From: Anaerolineae bacterium
GTDB lineage: Bacteria; Chloroflexota; Anaerolineae; Anaerolineales; Anaerolineaceae
Direction: 5' to 3'
Length of the DNA: 64,000 bases
Assembly: GCA_013314735.1 (NCBI GenBank)
Contig: JABUFD010000002.1
Location: 248,001 to 312,000 of the forward strand
The translations under genes were made by a program, and so were the position numbers. Below, piece after piece: positions 26,737 to 35,552 of this stretch; position 1 is the first letter of the stretch; each line of letters opens with the position of its first letter. The notes beneath the pieces are model-generated. The model did not search any database and was not told where the DNA came from. It saw nothing but the letters and a program-made list of their open reading frames with translations.

Positions 26737-28398
26737 TTATTGATTTTTCTCAGCCCAGGTATTCACTTCTTCGACGATCTCGGAGCCGCCCAACTGATAC
26801 CAATCCTCGACAAACTGGTCAAACAGTTCAATCGAATCTCCCATGATGACTTTGGTGATCATGACATCCTCCATAGTCTGGAGCGTGGGCATTTTTTCTG
26901 CCATGGCCGGGGTGGGGACACCATAAAACTGGTTCATCATTCCCCGGTCGACAGCGATCTGTTCCAGGATGGAAACCGCACCGTTGGGGCCGTTGGTCGC
27001 CACTTCAACCCAGGCTTCAAGGATTCCCTGTTCAAAATAGGCCTGGATGATGCGGTAACGCCATTGGGCATCCAGGTCGAGGCCTGAAGGATCCTTGCTG
27101 GCCAGGGCTTCGCGCAATTTCTTTCCACCGATCAGGGTTGCGTCCGGTTCCCAGAGCTGCACATTGGTGTATTTGTACAGGACAACATCCGGTGCCTCGA
27201 TGTCGCCAAGGAAGATGCGGCGAATTTCATCATCTTCGGAATCCAGAATATTGTCGGTCCAGAAGTTGACCATGCGGATCAGTGCTTCGGGGTGTTCATA
27301 ACCGTTGCGCACCACCAGCAGCGCTCCCACGTTCGAAGTATACTGACTCTTCGCGACCTGGTCATCGACTGAGGGGATGGGGAAAGCGGTCCAGAATGCA
27401 GTGGGATCATTCTGCTGGCTGAGGTTCAGGGGATGGTATGGATTCCACCACACGCCAAATTGCATGCCGCACTGTCCCTGGGCAATAGTTTCGGTGACCT
27501 GGTTGATGTCTTTTACGCCGAATTCCTGGTCAATCTGACCTTCTGCGTACATTTTCTGCAAAGCCAATAATGCCTCGCGCATCTCAGGCTGGACTGAGCC
27601 GTACACCAGGCTGCCCTCTTTCTCATACCAGATGGTTGGGTACGCATGATAACCGTTGAAGAAACCCTGCAAGCTGGCGACCGCACCCCATAAGTTCTGG
27701 GTAATGCACAATCCGATGGTGTCGTCCACCCCGTTGCCATTGGGGTCTTCCTCTGTGAAACGCCTGGAGATTTCCATCACATCGGCGATGGAGGTCGGGG
27801 CTGCGATGCCCAACTGGTCCATCCAATCCTGGCGAACCCACAGAAGCGAAGCGGTTGCCACCGGCGCATCGGTCAACGGGATCCCAATCAACTTTCCGTC
27901 AATGGTAGCTGCTTTCAGCGCGGTTGGATTCTGGTTTAAAACATCACGCGTGTTCTCTGATGCTTCCTGCTCATACACATCAGTCAGGTCTGCCAGCAAG
28001 CCCGCTTCATAATACAATTGCATTTGCGCGGGGGTCACCCGGAACATATCCGGTATCTGGCCTGAATTGATTGACAGTCCCAGCTTTTCATTGAACATGG
28101 AACCGTCCGCCACCCACTGGTAATCCATATCAATCCCCAGCAACTGGGAATACGCGCGTGTCCAGACATTGTTGTAGATATCATTATCGCCCAGGAATTT
28201 CACCGTGGCATCAACGGCCATGACGGATTCCATCGTGATGGGGGGATCATACTTATCGGGCACGGTCAAATTGAGGGTATCAAATCCATCCATTGTGGTT
28301 GATGTGGTTTCGCTGACCTCCGGTGCCGGCTGGCCGCAGGATGCCAGGAGTCCGGCAAACACTATCAGTATCAGGCAAGTTTTCACGATATATTTCAT
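26737..28398 (-). CDS. Extracellular sugar-binding lipoprotein
   Basis: Solute-binding protein of 553 residues, the large LipO/YtcQ class that works with YteP/YtcP permeases. The N-terminus MKYIVKTCLILIVFAGLLAS-Cys is a lipoprotein signal with an LASC lipobox, so the mature protein is anchored outside the membrane. The bilobal family-1 fold follows (NIYNNVWTRAYSQLLGIDM, LLADLTDVYEQEASENTRD, EDPNGNGVDDTIGLCI with a Ca-like loop). I set the start at 28398 with AAGGAG 6 nt upstream. It abuts the small membrane protein upstream. The ligand is unknown, presumably the glycan attacked by the GH172 and GH116 enzymes. Confidence 0.93.
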   Translation of the reverse strand: MKYIVKTCLILIVFAGLLASCGQPAPEVSETTSTTMDGFDTLNLTVPDKYDPPITMESVMAVDATVKFLGDNDIYNNVWTRAYSQLLGIDMDYQWVADGSMFNEKLGLSINSGQIPDMFRVTPAQMQLYYEAGLLADLTDVYEQEASENTRDVLNQNPTALKAATIDGKLIGIPLTDAPVATASLLWVRQDWMDQLGIAAPTSIADVMEISRRFTEEDPNGNGVDDTIGLCITQNLWGAVASLQGFFNGYHAYPTIWYEKEGSLVYGSVQPEMREALLALQKMYAEGQIDQEFGVKDINQVTETIAQGQCGMQFGVWWNPYHPLNLSQQNDPTAFWTAFPIPSVDDQVAKSQYTSNVGALLVVRNGYEHPEALIRMVNFWTDNILDSEDDEIRRIFLGDIEAPDVVLYKYTNVQLWEPDATLIGGKKLREALASKDPSGLDLDAQWRYRIIQAYFEQGILEAWVEVATNGPNGAVSILEQIAVDRGMMNQFYGVPTPAMAEKMPTLQTMEDVMITKVIMGDSIELFDQFVEDWYQLGGSEIVEEVNTWAEKNQ

Positions 28399-28399
28399 T

Positions 28400-29125
28400 T
28401 CATTCTCCTTGTTCAACGCTTTGTGGCGCAGCTTTTTGTTCGGTTTGTTGTTGACTGAACCGGGTACTGATCCAGGCCAACAGCAGGAATACCAGGCCGG
28501 GCAGGAGGAATCGTAGCCGGATTACCTGGGTACTGGTCTGGATCATCCGCCCAACAGCAGGATCGCCGGGCTTGAATAAAAATGCCAGTACGGTCACATA
28601 AATCGGGTAGAAGGAGGTGACCAACACTACCAGGAATCCCACCAGTGAGATCCAGCGCACACCGCGCGGCATTGACCGGCCGGTTGCCAGAATGATGAAC
28701 AGAATGCTCATCGGCAGGAAGAAGAGCAAGGTGACGACAGCGCCGGCGATGACACTGCCAGCGCCCATGGTGGGGATGCCGATCACATTGAAGAGCAATC
28801 CTTCCACCCTTCCAGCCAGGATTGGCGAGAGGGCTGCCACGGCGCCGATGGCGAAAGCAGTCCGCACCCGGCCGGATGATCGGATGGCAGTCAGGAGGAA
28901 CATGACCAACAATATAATGCCTGTCACCAGGCCGGCCGTCTGTTCAAATCCTGTCAGACGCGAACGATATACCGGGGCAGTGATGAGGCCGCTCATCGCC
29001 CGGTTGGCTAACCAGGTGTTCATCACGGCGGTCAGTAAGCCGTAAACAACCATCACAGCCCCCAGTAAAATCAACGGTAGATGGGTGTTGGCCAATATAG
29101 GGCGTTTTTCAACAATTTGTTTCAT
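28400..29125 (-). CDS. Six-helix membrane protein of unknown function
   Basis: Hydrophobic protein of 241 residues with about six membrane segments (near 17-37, 63-83, 88-106, 121-145, 156-180, 205-225) and a polar Gln/Glu-rich tail. I do not recognise a family. AAGGAG precedes the ATG by 5 nt. It lies in the ABC importer operon, ending 1 base before the binding-protein start codon, and the two are surely co-translated. Position and size would suit an accessory subunit or energy-coupling helper of the transporter, but there is no direct evidence. It lacks the EAA loop of an ABC permease. Confidence 0.75.
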   Translation of the reverse strand: MKQIVEKRPILANTHLPLILLGAVMVVYGLLTAVMNTWLANRAMSGLITAPVYRSRLTGFEQTAGLVTGIILLVMFLLTAIRSSGRVRTAFAIGAVAALSPILAGRVEGLLFNVIGIPTMGAGSVIAGAVVTLLFFLPMSILFIILATGRSMPRGVRWISLVGFLVVLVTSFYPIYVTVLAFLFKPGDPAVGRMIQTSTQVIRLRFLLPGLVFLLLAWISTRFSQQQTEQKAAPQSVEQGE

Positions 29126-29222
29126 GGGTACTCCTTGCGGGTTGGTGATAGGGAATTTGAATCATGGTGGTGGGGTATTGATTTGGGTATCGTATGATCC
29201 TCCTTGCGTTCAGAATTCAAGG

Positions 29223-30230
29223 TTAACTGTTCATTATCGAGGGGTAATTCCCAGGCGAGGGTGAGGTTGAATATATGCGCTCAAAGTTTTGGAAGTAGAT
29301 CTTATCCAAAACATCATCTGGCAGATTGAGAGCATGAACCATTTTTCCATCGGTATGTCGAAACGGACCTTCCCATTCCAGGAAACGGCGAATCAATGAG
29401 GCAACCGACCGCATGAAACGGTTTCCATCGGGACCGCGTTTCAATACGCGCGTGTCCAGGTCTGTCCCATACAGGATGCGGTCCGAATGTTTGATAAAGA
29501 ACGTTCTTGCGGCTGTGGCGTTGGCGGAGAAATCAAAATACATGTCGAGATGGGGGGCGAGGTCAAAACTGACGGACGGGTGCTTCGCCAAAAAGGCATC
29601 GGCAGCTTCCAGATCGGTACTCATAAACTTAAAATGTGCCAGGGTCATTCTTATGCGCGGGAAGCGAGCGAGGATATGGTCCACTTCGGTGTACAATGCT
29701 GATTTGCTGGGATAACTGCCATCGGTATAATCCCAACCGTTCTTTCTGGCCCAATCCGGGCAGGATTCGGGATCCCAGAAGAAATCCGGATCAGCGATGT
29801 GCAGGAGCAGCGGGAATTGTTCCTGTTCCACGGTCTCCCATAATCCGTCATAGGCAGGATCATCCAACCGGAGGTTGACCATTTTGCGCACATTCGGTTT
29901 GCCTTCAATCATTTTCATCCCATCAAATCCCCGTCCGATCAACGCCCGTACCTGGCGGGGAAGGTCTGCCGCGAAGCGCTCAGGCTGCTCCAGCAGCAAG
30001 CGGTATTCGACCGCACCGGAAACGAATATCCGATTGGGATATTGCTTTTTAAATGCAAAGGCAATGTCATTCTGGGTGCTGCCGTTCGGGTTCGGCAGGC
30101 AAACCAGGTTGGCGGCACGATAACCGATGGTATCGAACAGGGCGAGCATTTCATCCATGCATTCCGGATGGATGAAATGAACATGGCTGTCAATGATCGG
30201 CCGTTGCGCCAGGTTAGTAAAATCAATCAC
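29223..30230 (-). CDS. Amidohydrolase-family TIM-barrel protein
   Basis: Protein of 335 residues of the amidohydrolase-2 type. Metal-binding and catalytic residues are in IDSHVHF (HxH), LLLHIADPDFF, MTLAHFKFM and LYGTDLDTR. The family includes sugar-acid isomerases, lactonases, decarboxylases and hydrolases, so a lactonase or carbohydrate role is plausible but unproven. The start is GTG in a GTGA overlap with the stop of the GH172 gene upstream, giving translational coupling. The 97-bp gap after it separates the enzyme block from the transporter block of the operon. Confidence 0.88.
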   Translation of the reverse strand: MIDFTNLAQRPIIDSHVHFIHPECMDEMLALFDTIGYRAANLVCLPNPNGSTQNDIAFAFKKQYPNRIFVSGAVEYRLLLEQPERFAADLPRQVRALIGRGFDGMKMIEGKPNVRKMVNLRLDDPAYDGLWETVEQEQFPLLLHIADPDFFWDPESCPDWARKNGWDYTDGSYPSKSALYTEVDHILARFPRIRMTLAHFKFMSTDLEAADAFLAKHPSVSFDLAPHLDMYFDFSANATAARTFFIKHSDRILYGTDLDTRVLKRGPDGNRFMRSVASLIRRFLEWEGPFRHTDGKMVHALNLPDDVLDKIYFQNFERIYSTSPSPGNYPSIMNS

Positions 30231-31399
30231 GACTGTCCTCCCTGTGTGTGTTTTTCGAGCATCTGGCGCATCTCATCATTAAGAGGCACGGCTGCACCCG
30301 GGTTCTGGTTCTCAGTGGGGGTGATCCAATGACCGCGGTTGTCACGCAATACTGCCCGGCGTTGGGGTGCAGGCGGGATGGCTGCTGCACTTACCGGCTG
30401 ACAGGCATACCAGTATGCTGTACTGCTCATTTCATTGGCAAGATGATTACCATGGCCGTGTTCGATGGTTACTTTGATCTCCCGGGTGAAGCGAATGGGA
30501 TTCTCAAGGTGGAACACATAGGAGGTCTGGTAGCCACTTTCACCGCGCCACAGTGACAATTCTGGTGTTGCGATGGTATAGCCCTCATAGATGGAAGAAC
30601 CATTGCGTAAATGTGTCTCTGGCTGCATTCCGCCGGCATGCCCGAGGTAATCTTCCGAACCCGTCCCGTGCAAATCAGGGGGCCATTTATAGCCGTCCAC
30701 CCAGATCATATCGTCGCCTTCGCCCCACCAGTCACCACTGAAATTTGTGACCGAAAGATTGCAGCCGATGTAATGGCCGGTTCCGCTGGTCTCCAGGATG
30801 ACATAATTATTTTGATACGCCATTTGTTCCCGGTTGCAGATATCAACATGCGGGGTGTTGGGTCTGATGTGCGCGCCCCAACCGCCGAACGGATTGGTTC
30901 GGCGGAACTCGGCATGGAAATAGAGCATGGTGGGGTCGAAAGCCGGAAGGACTTCGTAGTCGACGTAGAAATAGAAAAGATGATCCTCATTGCTTTCGTT
31001 TACCAGTTCCACCACTGCCCGTTGCGCGAATGGCATGGGCACATAGCTGTTGAAGGCGACGGGTTTTTCAAATTGATGCGGAAAATTGGTGGAAGCACTG
31101 AACAACACGCTGTCAAAGGAATTTACCATGCCATGTCCCAGGCAGAAGAAATCCCCCAGGGGCACCTGTACTGAAGGGGTAACCTGGTGATCATAGGTGA
31201 TTTTTAATACGCAATCGCGGTAGTGGTTGTACTGGGTCATCCAGATGTGGGTAATACGGCCAGGCCCCTCAATATCTGCGAGAATCATGCTTTGGCCCGA
31301 AGGAATGATGAAGCGGTCCTGATTTCTCCCGCTCCGGTCCCATGATGAACAGCGACCGGTGCGGTAGGGTCTGATACGAGTCAGTTCATGCAGGTTCAT
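30227..31399 (-). CDS. GH172-family protein (DUF2961), copy 2
   Basis: Protein of 390 residues of the DUF2961/GH172 family, which includes difructose-anhydride and D-arabinofuranoside-acting enzymes. The N-terminal SSWDRSGRNQDRFIIPSGQ and the central WWGEGDDMIWVDG...HGTGSEDYLGHA are family hallmarks; acidic residues in the second are likely active-site residues. No signal peptide. It is a clear paralogue of the gene at 32589-33764, with matching blocks along the whole length and the same ending NDEMR. It overlaps the serine hydrolase by 14 bp and the amidohydrolase by 4 bp. Probable role: cleaving furanosidic linkages of an imported oligosaccharide. Confidence 0.9.
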   Translation of the reverse strand: MNLHELTRIRPYRTGRCSSWDRSGRNQDRFIIPSGQSMILADIEGPGRITHIWMTQYNHYRDCVLKITYDHQVTPSVQVPLGDFFCLGHGMVNSFDSVLFSASTNFPHQFEKPVAFNSYVPMPFAQRAVVELVNESNEDHLFYFYVDYEVLPAFDPTMLYFHAEFRRTNPFGGWGAHIRPNTPHVDICNREQMAYQNNYVILETSGTGHYIGCNLSVTNFSGDWWGEGDDMIWVDGYKWPPDLHGTGSEDYLGHAGGMQPETHLRNGSSIYEGYTIATPELSLWRGESGYQTSYVFHLENPIRFTREIKVTIEHGHGNHLANEMSSTAYWYACQPVSAAAIPPAPQRRAVLRDNRGHWITPTENQNPGAAVPLNDEMRQMLEKHTQGGQS

Positions 31400-32585
31400 G
31401 ATGTGTCTCCATTAAAACGTAACTGGCAGCAATCCGGGTGAAATCAGCTGCAATAGCAACCGGTATGGTGCTGACATATTGCATCATCAGGATGCCGATC
31501 AATTCATGGTCGGGGTCAATCCAGAAGGTGGTACCGGCTGCGCCGCTGCCGCCAAAAGATCCGGCAGTACCTGGTAGTTGGGCTTTTTGTGGGTCTGTCA
31601 TCACACTCAGCCCGTAGCCCAAGTTCATCCCCGGGACGGGGTTCTGGTGTTCATGCAGCTGAGGGGAGGTCATTGTCTGGAAAGTGTGTTCAGTGATCAG
31701 GCGTTTTCCTTTAAATTCGCCCCGATTGGCGAGCATCTGTGCGAAATGAGAATAATCGTTCATGGAAGATACCAACCCACCACCACCGGAGAGAAACCGT
31801 GGTTTCTGGTCCTTGTTGACCCAGGCATCGCGCAGGAATGTGGGCCGCAATTGTGGCGGTGTGATTTCGATATCCAACAATGGGAGGTGCTTCAATCTGG
31901 TATACAGGGGGCCTAACCGGCGGCGTTTGTGTTCTGGAACATCAAACGCGGTATCGACCATTTCGAGCGGATCAAAGATGCGGTCTTTTAAGAAACGATC
32001 GAAAGGTTGTTTGCTGATGACTTCCACCAGGTACCCCAGCACATCGGTGGCAACGCTGTAAGTGAAACGTGCACCGGGTTGATGGTGGAGTGGAATGGCC
32101 GCAATCCGTTCAATCTTGTGACTGATCGGTTCATCAGTGCGAAGGATGTTTTCCTGAGCATACAGGCGTTCCACCGGGGTGGATGGGTCCAGCCCATACC
32201 CCAGGCCAGAAGTGTGGGTTAATAAATCGTGAAAGGTAATCGGACGGTCCAATGGTTGTGGTTCCCCATTTGGATTGAACACCGAAAGGCGCTTGAAGGC
32301 TGGTAGAAAGCACTCTACTGATTCCTGCAGATCGAAATGGCCTTCTTCCCACAGCATCAGAATTGCCAACGATGTGATCGGTTTGGTCATTGAAAAGATG
32401 CGATACAGGCTGTCTCCGTTCAAAGGGCTGCGCAGGTAGAGGCGGCGGTATCCGTAACACCGCTCGTGGATTACCTGTCCACGCTGTGCCAGCAGGACTT
32501 GCACCCCCGCCAGTCTACCACTGTGGATATATTCCTGCATCGCCGTATCCATGGCGGCCTGGTCAAACCTGGTTTCATGTCCCAC
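31386..32585 (-). CDS. Beta-lactamase-family serine hydrolase
   Basis: Cytoplasmic serine hydrolase of 399 residues with the class C beta-lactamase/EstB fold. The nucleophile motif SxxK is in FSMTKPITS. The second motif is YSVATDVLG, with Val where class C lactamases have Asn, as in many esterases of this group. The third is the glycine-rich FGGSGAAGTTFWIDP. No signal peptide, so a cell-wall or antibiotic role is unlikely. An esterase removing acyl groups from the imported glycan fits better. The start is GTG, with GGAGG 11 nt upstream inside the preceding GH172 gene, which ends 3 bp before. It is inserted between the two GH172 paralogues. Confidence 0.88.
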   Translation of the reverse strand: MGHETRFDQAAMDTAMQEYIHSGRLAGVQVLLAQRGQVIHERCYGYRRLYLRSPLNGDSLYRIFSMTKPITSLAILMLWEEGHFDLQESVECFLPAFKRLSVFNPNGEPQPLDRPITFHDLLTHTSGLGYGLDPSTPVERLYAQENILRTDEPISHKIERIAAIPLHHQPGARFTYSVATDVLGYLVEVISKQPFDRFLKDRIFDPLEMVDTAFDVPEHKRRRLGPLYTRLKHLPLLDIEITPPQLRPTFLRDAWVNKDQKPRFLSGGGGLVSSMNDYSHFAQMLANRGEFKGKRLITEHTFQTMTSPQLHEHQNPVPGMNLGYGLSVMTDPQKAQLPGTAGSFGGSGAAGTTFWIDPDHELIGILMMQYVSTIPVAIAADFTRIAASYVLMETHHEPA

Positions 32586-32588
32586 TGC

Positions 32589-33764
32589 TCAGGCGCCTCC
32601 GCCGTACTTTTTGGCCCATTTCGCCTTCATGGCGCGCATTTCGTCATTAATGGGCACAGGTTTTCCCGGGCATTCGCGATCGGGATCCTTGATCCATTGG
32701 CCCTGATTATCACGCCGGACAGGCAGGCGTTGCAGAACGGGGGGAACCGCAACCGCCGGAGCTGGTTGTGCTGCGTACCAGTAGGCGGTGCTGCTCATTT
32801 CGTTCGCCAGGTGATTGGCGTGGCCGTGTTCGATCGTGACCTTGACGGATTGGTTGAAACGCACCGGGTTTTCCAGATGGAACAGATAACTGGTGTGGTA
32901 CCCACCGTTACCGCGCCAGAGCTCTATTTCGGGGGATGGAATAGTCCCTCCCTCATAAATGCTGGAACCATTGTGTAGAAATGCATTGGGCTGCATTCCC
33001 CACGCCTGCCCGAAGTAATCTTCCGAGCCGGTTCCATGCAGATCTGGCGGCCATTTGTACCCATCCACCCAGATCATGTCGTCGCCTTCACCCCACCAGG
33101 TGTCGTTGAAATTGGTCACGGACAGGTTGCAGCCGATATAATGTCCGCGCCCCTGGGTTTCGAGGATGACGTAGTTATTGTGCCAGGCTTCTTCTCCAAT
33201 GTTGATTACATTGGCTTCTTCATTGTTGACCCGGATTTCCGGTCCCCAACCGCCGAACGGATTGGTGCGGCGAAATTCGGCATGGAAATAGGCAGTTTCC
33301 TGGTTAAATTCGGGCAGTGTTTCATAATCGACATAGAAATACTGGCGATGCGGTTCATTGCTTTCGTTGACCAGTTCCACTATAGCCCGTTTGGCAAAAG
33401 GCATGATCGCGTACGAGTTTAATGCTGTCGGTTTGTTGAATTGATAGGGAAAAAAGGTCGTGGTCGAAAACAGGGCAGATTGGAATGAATTGACCAATCC
33501 GTGGCCCATGCAGAAAAAATCACCAAGCGGTACCAGCACACTGGGGAATGGAGCATCGTCATAAGTAATTTTCAACAGGCATTCACGGTAATGGTTTAAT
33601 TGCGTCATCCAGATGTGGGTGATCTGGGCAGGCCCTTTGATATCTGCGAGGATACGGGTTTCGCCCGGGGGAATAATCCAGAGGTCATGGTTGCGACCGG
33701 AGGTATCCCAGGATGAGAAGCGGCCGGTTTTCCCTGTTTTTAGATGGGTGAGTTCAGATAACAT
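32589..33764 (-). CDS. GH172-family protein (DUF2961), copy 1
   Basis: Protein of 391 residues of the DUF2961/GH172 family, paralogous to the gene at 30227-31399. It shares SSWDTSGRN, GPAQITHIWMTQLNHYRECL, the RRTNPFGGWGPEIR core and HGTGSEDYFGQAWGMQP. AAAGGA precedes the ATG. The two copies diverge most around residues 185-200 and 340-375, which may give different linkage or chain-length preference. It follows the LacI-HTH/ADP-ribosylglycohydrolase gene by 39 bp and precedes the serine hydrolase by 3 bp. Cytoplasmic; probably acts on furanose-containing oligosaccharides. Confidence 0.9.
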   Translation of the reverse strand: MLSELTHLKTGKTGRFSSWDTSGRNHDLWIIPPGETRILADIKGPAQITHIWMTQLNHYRECLLKITYDDAPFPSVLVPLGDFFCMGHGLVNSFQSALFSTTTFFPYQFNKPTALNSYAIMPFAKRAIVELVNESNEPHRQYFYVDYETLPEFNQETAYFHAEFRRTNPFGGWGPEIRVNNEEANVINIGEEAWHNNYVILETQGRGHYIGCNLSVTNFNDTWWGEGDDMIWVDGYKWPPDLHGTGSEDYFGQAWGMQPNAFLHNGSSIYEGGTIPSPEIELWRGNGGYHTSYLFHLENPVRFNQSVKVTIEHGHANHLANEMSSTAYWYAAQPAPAVAVPPVLQRLPVRRDNQGQWIKDPDRECPGKPVPINDEMRAMKAKWAKKYGGGA

Positions 33765-33803
33765 GGGTTTCCTTTCATGCAGGTGAATGAATCAAATTGA
33801 CCT

Positions 33804-35396
33804 TCAACTTGCAGGTTCAAAATGGTTGGAAAGTATCTTTTGTGCCAGGGCGGTCATCCGCCCCGCGATACTCGATATGCTCGTTTCTGGGAATTGTGCG
33901 AGTGAATTGTGAACCGTGTTCTCCAACGGATGGACCCAGTGGGGGGAAATACCCCGGCTACCATGCAATAAACCGAGGATGGAACCGGTGGAGGCAGCAT
34001 TCGCATCTGCGTCGAAGCCGCAGGCAACCGCGATCGACAGGCTTTGCTCAAAATTCCCTGCGCCATACAGCAGGGCGAGTGCCACCCAGAGCGTATTGGG
34101 GATGGCATGAATGGGCAGATAATCACCATATTTTAACAGCAACTGCTCATAAGCAATTTCCCAATCTTCCACTTCCTGGTGTAATGTCAGGACAAACCGC
34201 AGCCCTTCTGCTAGGCGGGAATTTTTGGGAATTTCTGACAGACCTGCTGCCACAAGTTCAGAAGGATCAGCAGAGACATAGGCCCATGCCAGCATGGCAG
34301 CCATGAACATGGCACTGTAGATGCCGTTGCGGGTATGGGAGAGGGATGCATCCCGGTAAGCGAGTGAAGCAGCCAGGGCGGGCCTGCCGGGACAGATGTA
34401 GCCGTACAGGTCGGCGCGCATCCGGGCGCCGATGAACTCTGCTTCCGGGTTAACAAAGGTGGCAGCATCCTGGGGCGATACGTTCCATACCAGGTTGCGA
34501 TAAACGGTTCGGTCGGTGTTGTGGGTGTGAAAGAAGGTCAGGCGTTCCAACCAGGCAGTGGCGACATCGACTGTGGTGAACTGGACACCAAAGGATTCAA
34601 GGATGGATAAAGCCAGGAGCGTACCATCTAAATCATCATCAAATGGTGCACCATGGATCTCCCCACGGTAACAGTACGCGGCATCCGGCCGCTGGCGGTA
34701 TCCATCCGGGTGAGGAAAGATTTGGGGAATGTAATCTGCCAATGGGTAACTTCGGGCAATCTTTAGAAATTCGATCACCCGTTTCTTGGAAAGACCCGGC
34801 TCAATGGGGCGTGCCAGGACAGAGCCAATGATGCGTCCCTGCCAGGCGCCTGAAATGCGGTTGGAAAGGTCCTGCGCGGTCAGGCTGATACTGGTTTCAC
34901 GCGGGTTGTCAGGACGTAGTTGGATGATTTCAGCCAGGGAATCCGGTTCGCGATAAGGGTAATCCGGGCGCTGCGGCGTGGCCAACACCTGGCGATAAAT
35001 ATCATATAATTTCTTTTTGGCGAGTTTTGAGAATTCCTCGATCGAATGCTGCAAATGCGCAGCATCATAACCCTGTTCCACTCTTTGGCGTATTTCGAGC
35101 ATCAGGTTCTCCGCCAATTCAGGAATATGGTAAAAACTCATGATACTAGGCGGGGGCATGTACTTTTCAAGGTTTTTCTTGCGTGGTTTGCCCTGGGCCT
35201 GCATGCGTGAACGTTGTGCCAGGTTCTGCGCATAGCGATCTGGCTGGTAGGATAGTTCCTCCACCACTTCCAAAATGCGCTCCTTGGTCTCCTGGGAAAT
35301 GCGTCCTTTGCCAGACAGTGCCTGCGAGACGGCAGCCACAGAAACCCCGACCCGTTCAGCGATGTCGTCCAACGTGACTTTTGATGTATTCTCCAT
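33804..35396 (-). CDS. LacI-HTH / ADP-ribosylglycohydrolase fusion
   Basis: Protein of 530 residues that joins two families. Residues about 7-62 are a LacI DNA-binding domain with hinge helix (VTLDDIAERVGVSVAAVSQA, SYQPDRYAQNLAQ). A basic and helical linker follows to about 175. Residues about 178-525 are an ADP-ribosylglycohydrolase (DraG-like) domain with the di-metal motifs FDDDLDGT (Asp253-255) and GFDADANAA (460-468), so the hydrolase centre looks intact. The usual periplasmic-binding-protein-like effector domain of LacI is absent. The ATG at 35396 starts directly before the HTH. It heads the GH172-ABC-GH116 operon, with a promoter and LacI-type operator 20-70 bp upstream, so autoregulation is likely. 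A regulator whose sensor is a glycohydrolase fold is the simplest reading. Confidence 0.88.
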   Translation of the reverse strand: MENTSKVTLDDIAERVGVSVAAVSQALSGKGRISQETKERILEVVEELSYQPDRYAQNLAQRSRMQAQGKPRKKNLEKYMPPPSIMSFYHIPELAENLMLEIRQRVEQGYDAAHLQHSIEEFSKLAKKKLYDIYRQVLATPQRPDYPYREPDSLAEIIQLRPDNPRETSISLTAQDLSNRISGAWQGRIIGSVLARPIEPGLSKKRVIEFLKIARSYPLADYIPQIFPHPDGYRQRPDAAYCYRGEIHGAPFDDDLDGTLLALSILESFGVQFTTVDVATAWLERLTFFHTHNTDRTVYRNLVWNVSPQDAATFVNPEAEFIGARMRADLYGYICPGRPALAASLAYRDASLSHTRNGIYSAMFMAAMLAWAYVSADPSELVAAGLSEIPKNSRLAEGLRFVLTLHQEVEDWEIAYEQLLLKYGDYLPIHAIPNTLWVALALLYGAGNFEQSLSIAVACGFDADANAASTGSILGLLHGSRGISPHWVHPLENTVHNSLAQFPETSISSIAGRMTALAQKILSNHFEPAS

Positions 35397-35415
35397 GCAG
35401 TACTCTCGATTATTG

Positions 35416-35435
35416 TTGATTAATCGCTTAACCAA
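35416..35435. promoter_or_regulatory. LacI-type operator of GH172 operon
   Basis: TTGATTAATCGCTTAACCAA is a 20-bp imperfect palindrome centred on CG, with 8 of 10 base pairs symmetric. It begins 4 bp downstream of the -10 box and covers the expected transcription start of the fusion regulator gene. A second GATTAATCG copy lies at 35451-35459, inside the promoter spacer. Confidence 0.65.
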
Positions 35436-35439
35436 TTCG

Positions 35440-35468
35440 ATCATACAGCAGATTAATCGTTATGTCAA
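35440..35468 (-). promoter_or_regulatory. Promoter of GH172/ABC/GH116 operon
   Basis: On the - strand TTGACA (35468-35463) and TATGAT (35445-35440) are separated by exactly 17 bp. The start codon of the LacI-HTH fusion lies about 44 bp downstream of the -10 box. Confidence 0.75.
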
Positions 35469-35552
35469 TAGAATTCGTGTTTTTAACCACTCTGGTCATT
35501 AACGGCTGCCTGCCGCCCACAGGGTTGAACTCCGGGCTGAGGTCGATGTATA

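Noticed and set aside
28205-28516. Small + strand frame across the binding-protein start
   Set aside because: Shadow of the lipoprotein and membrane-protein genes.
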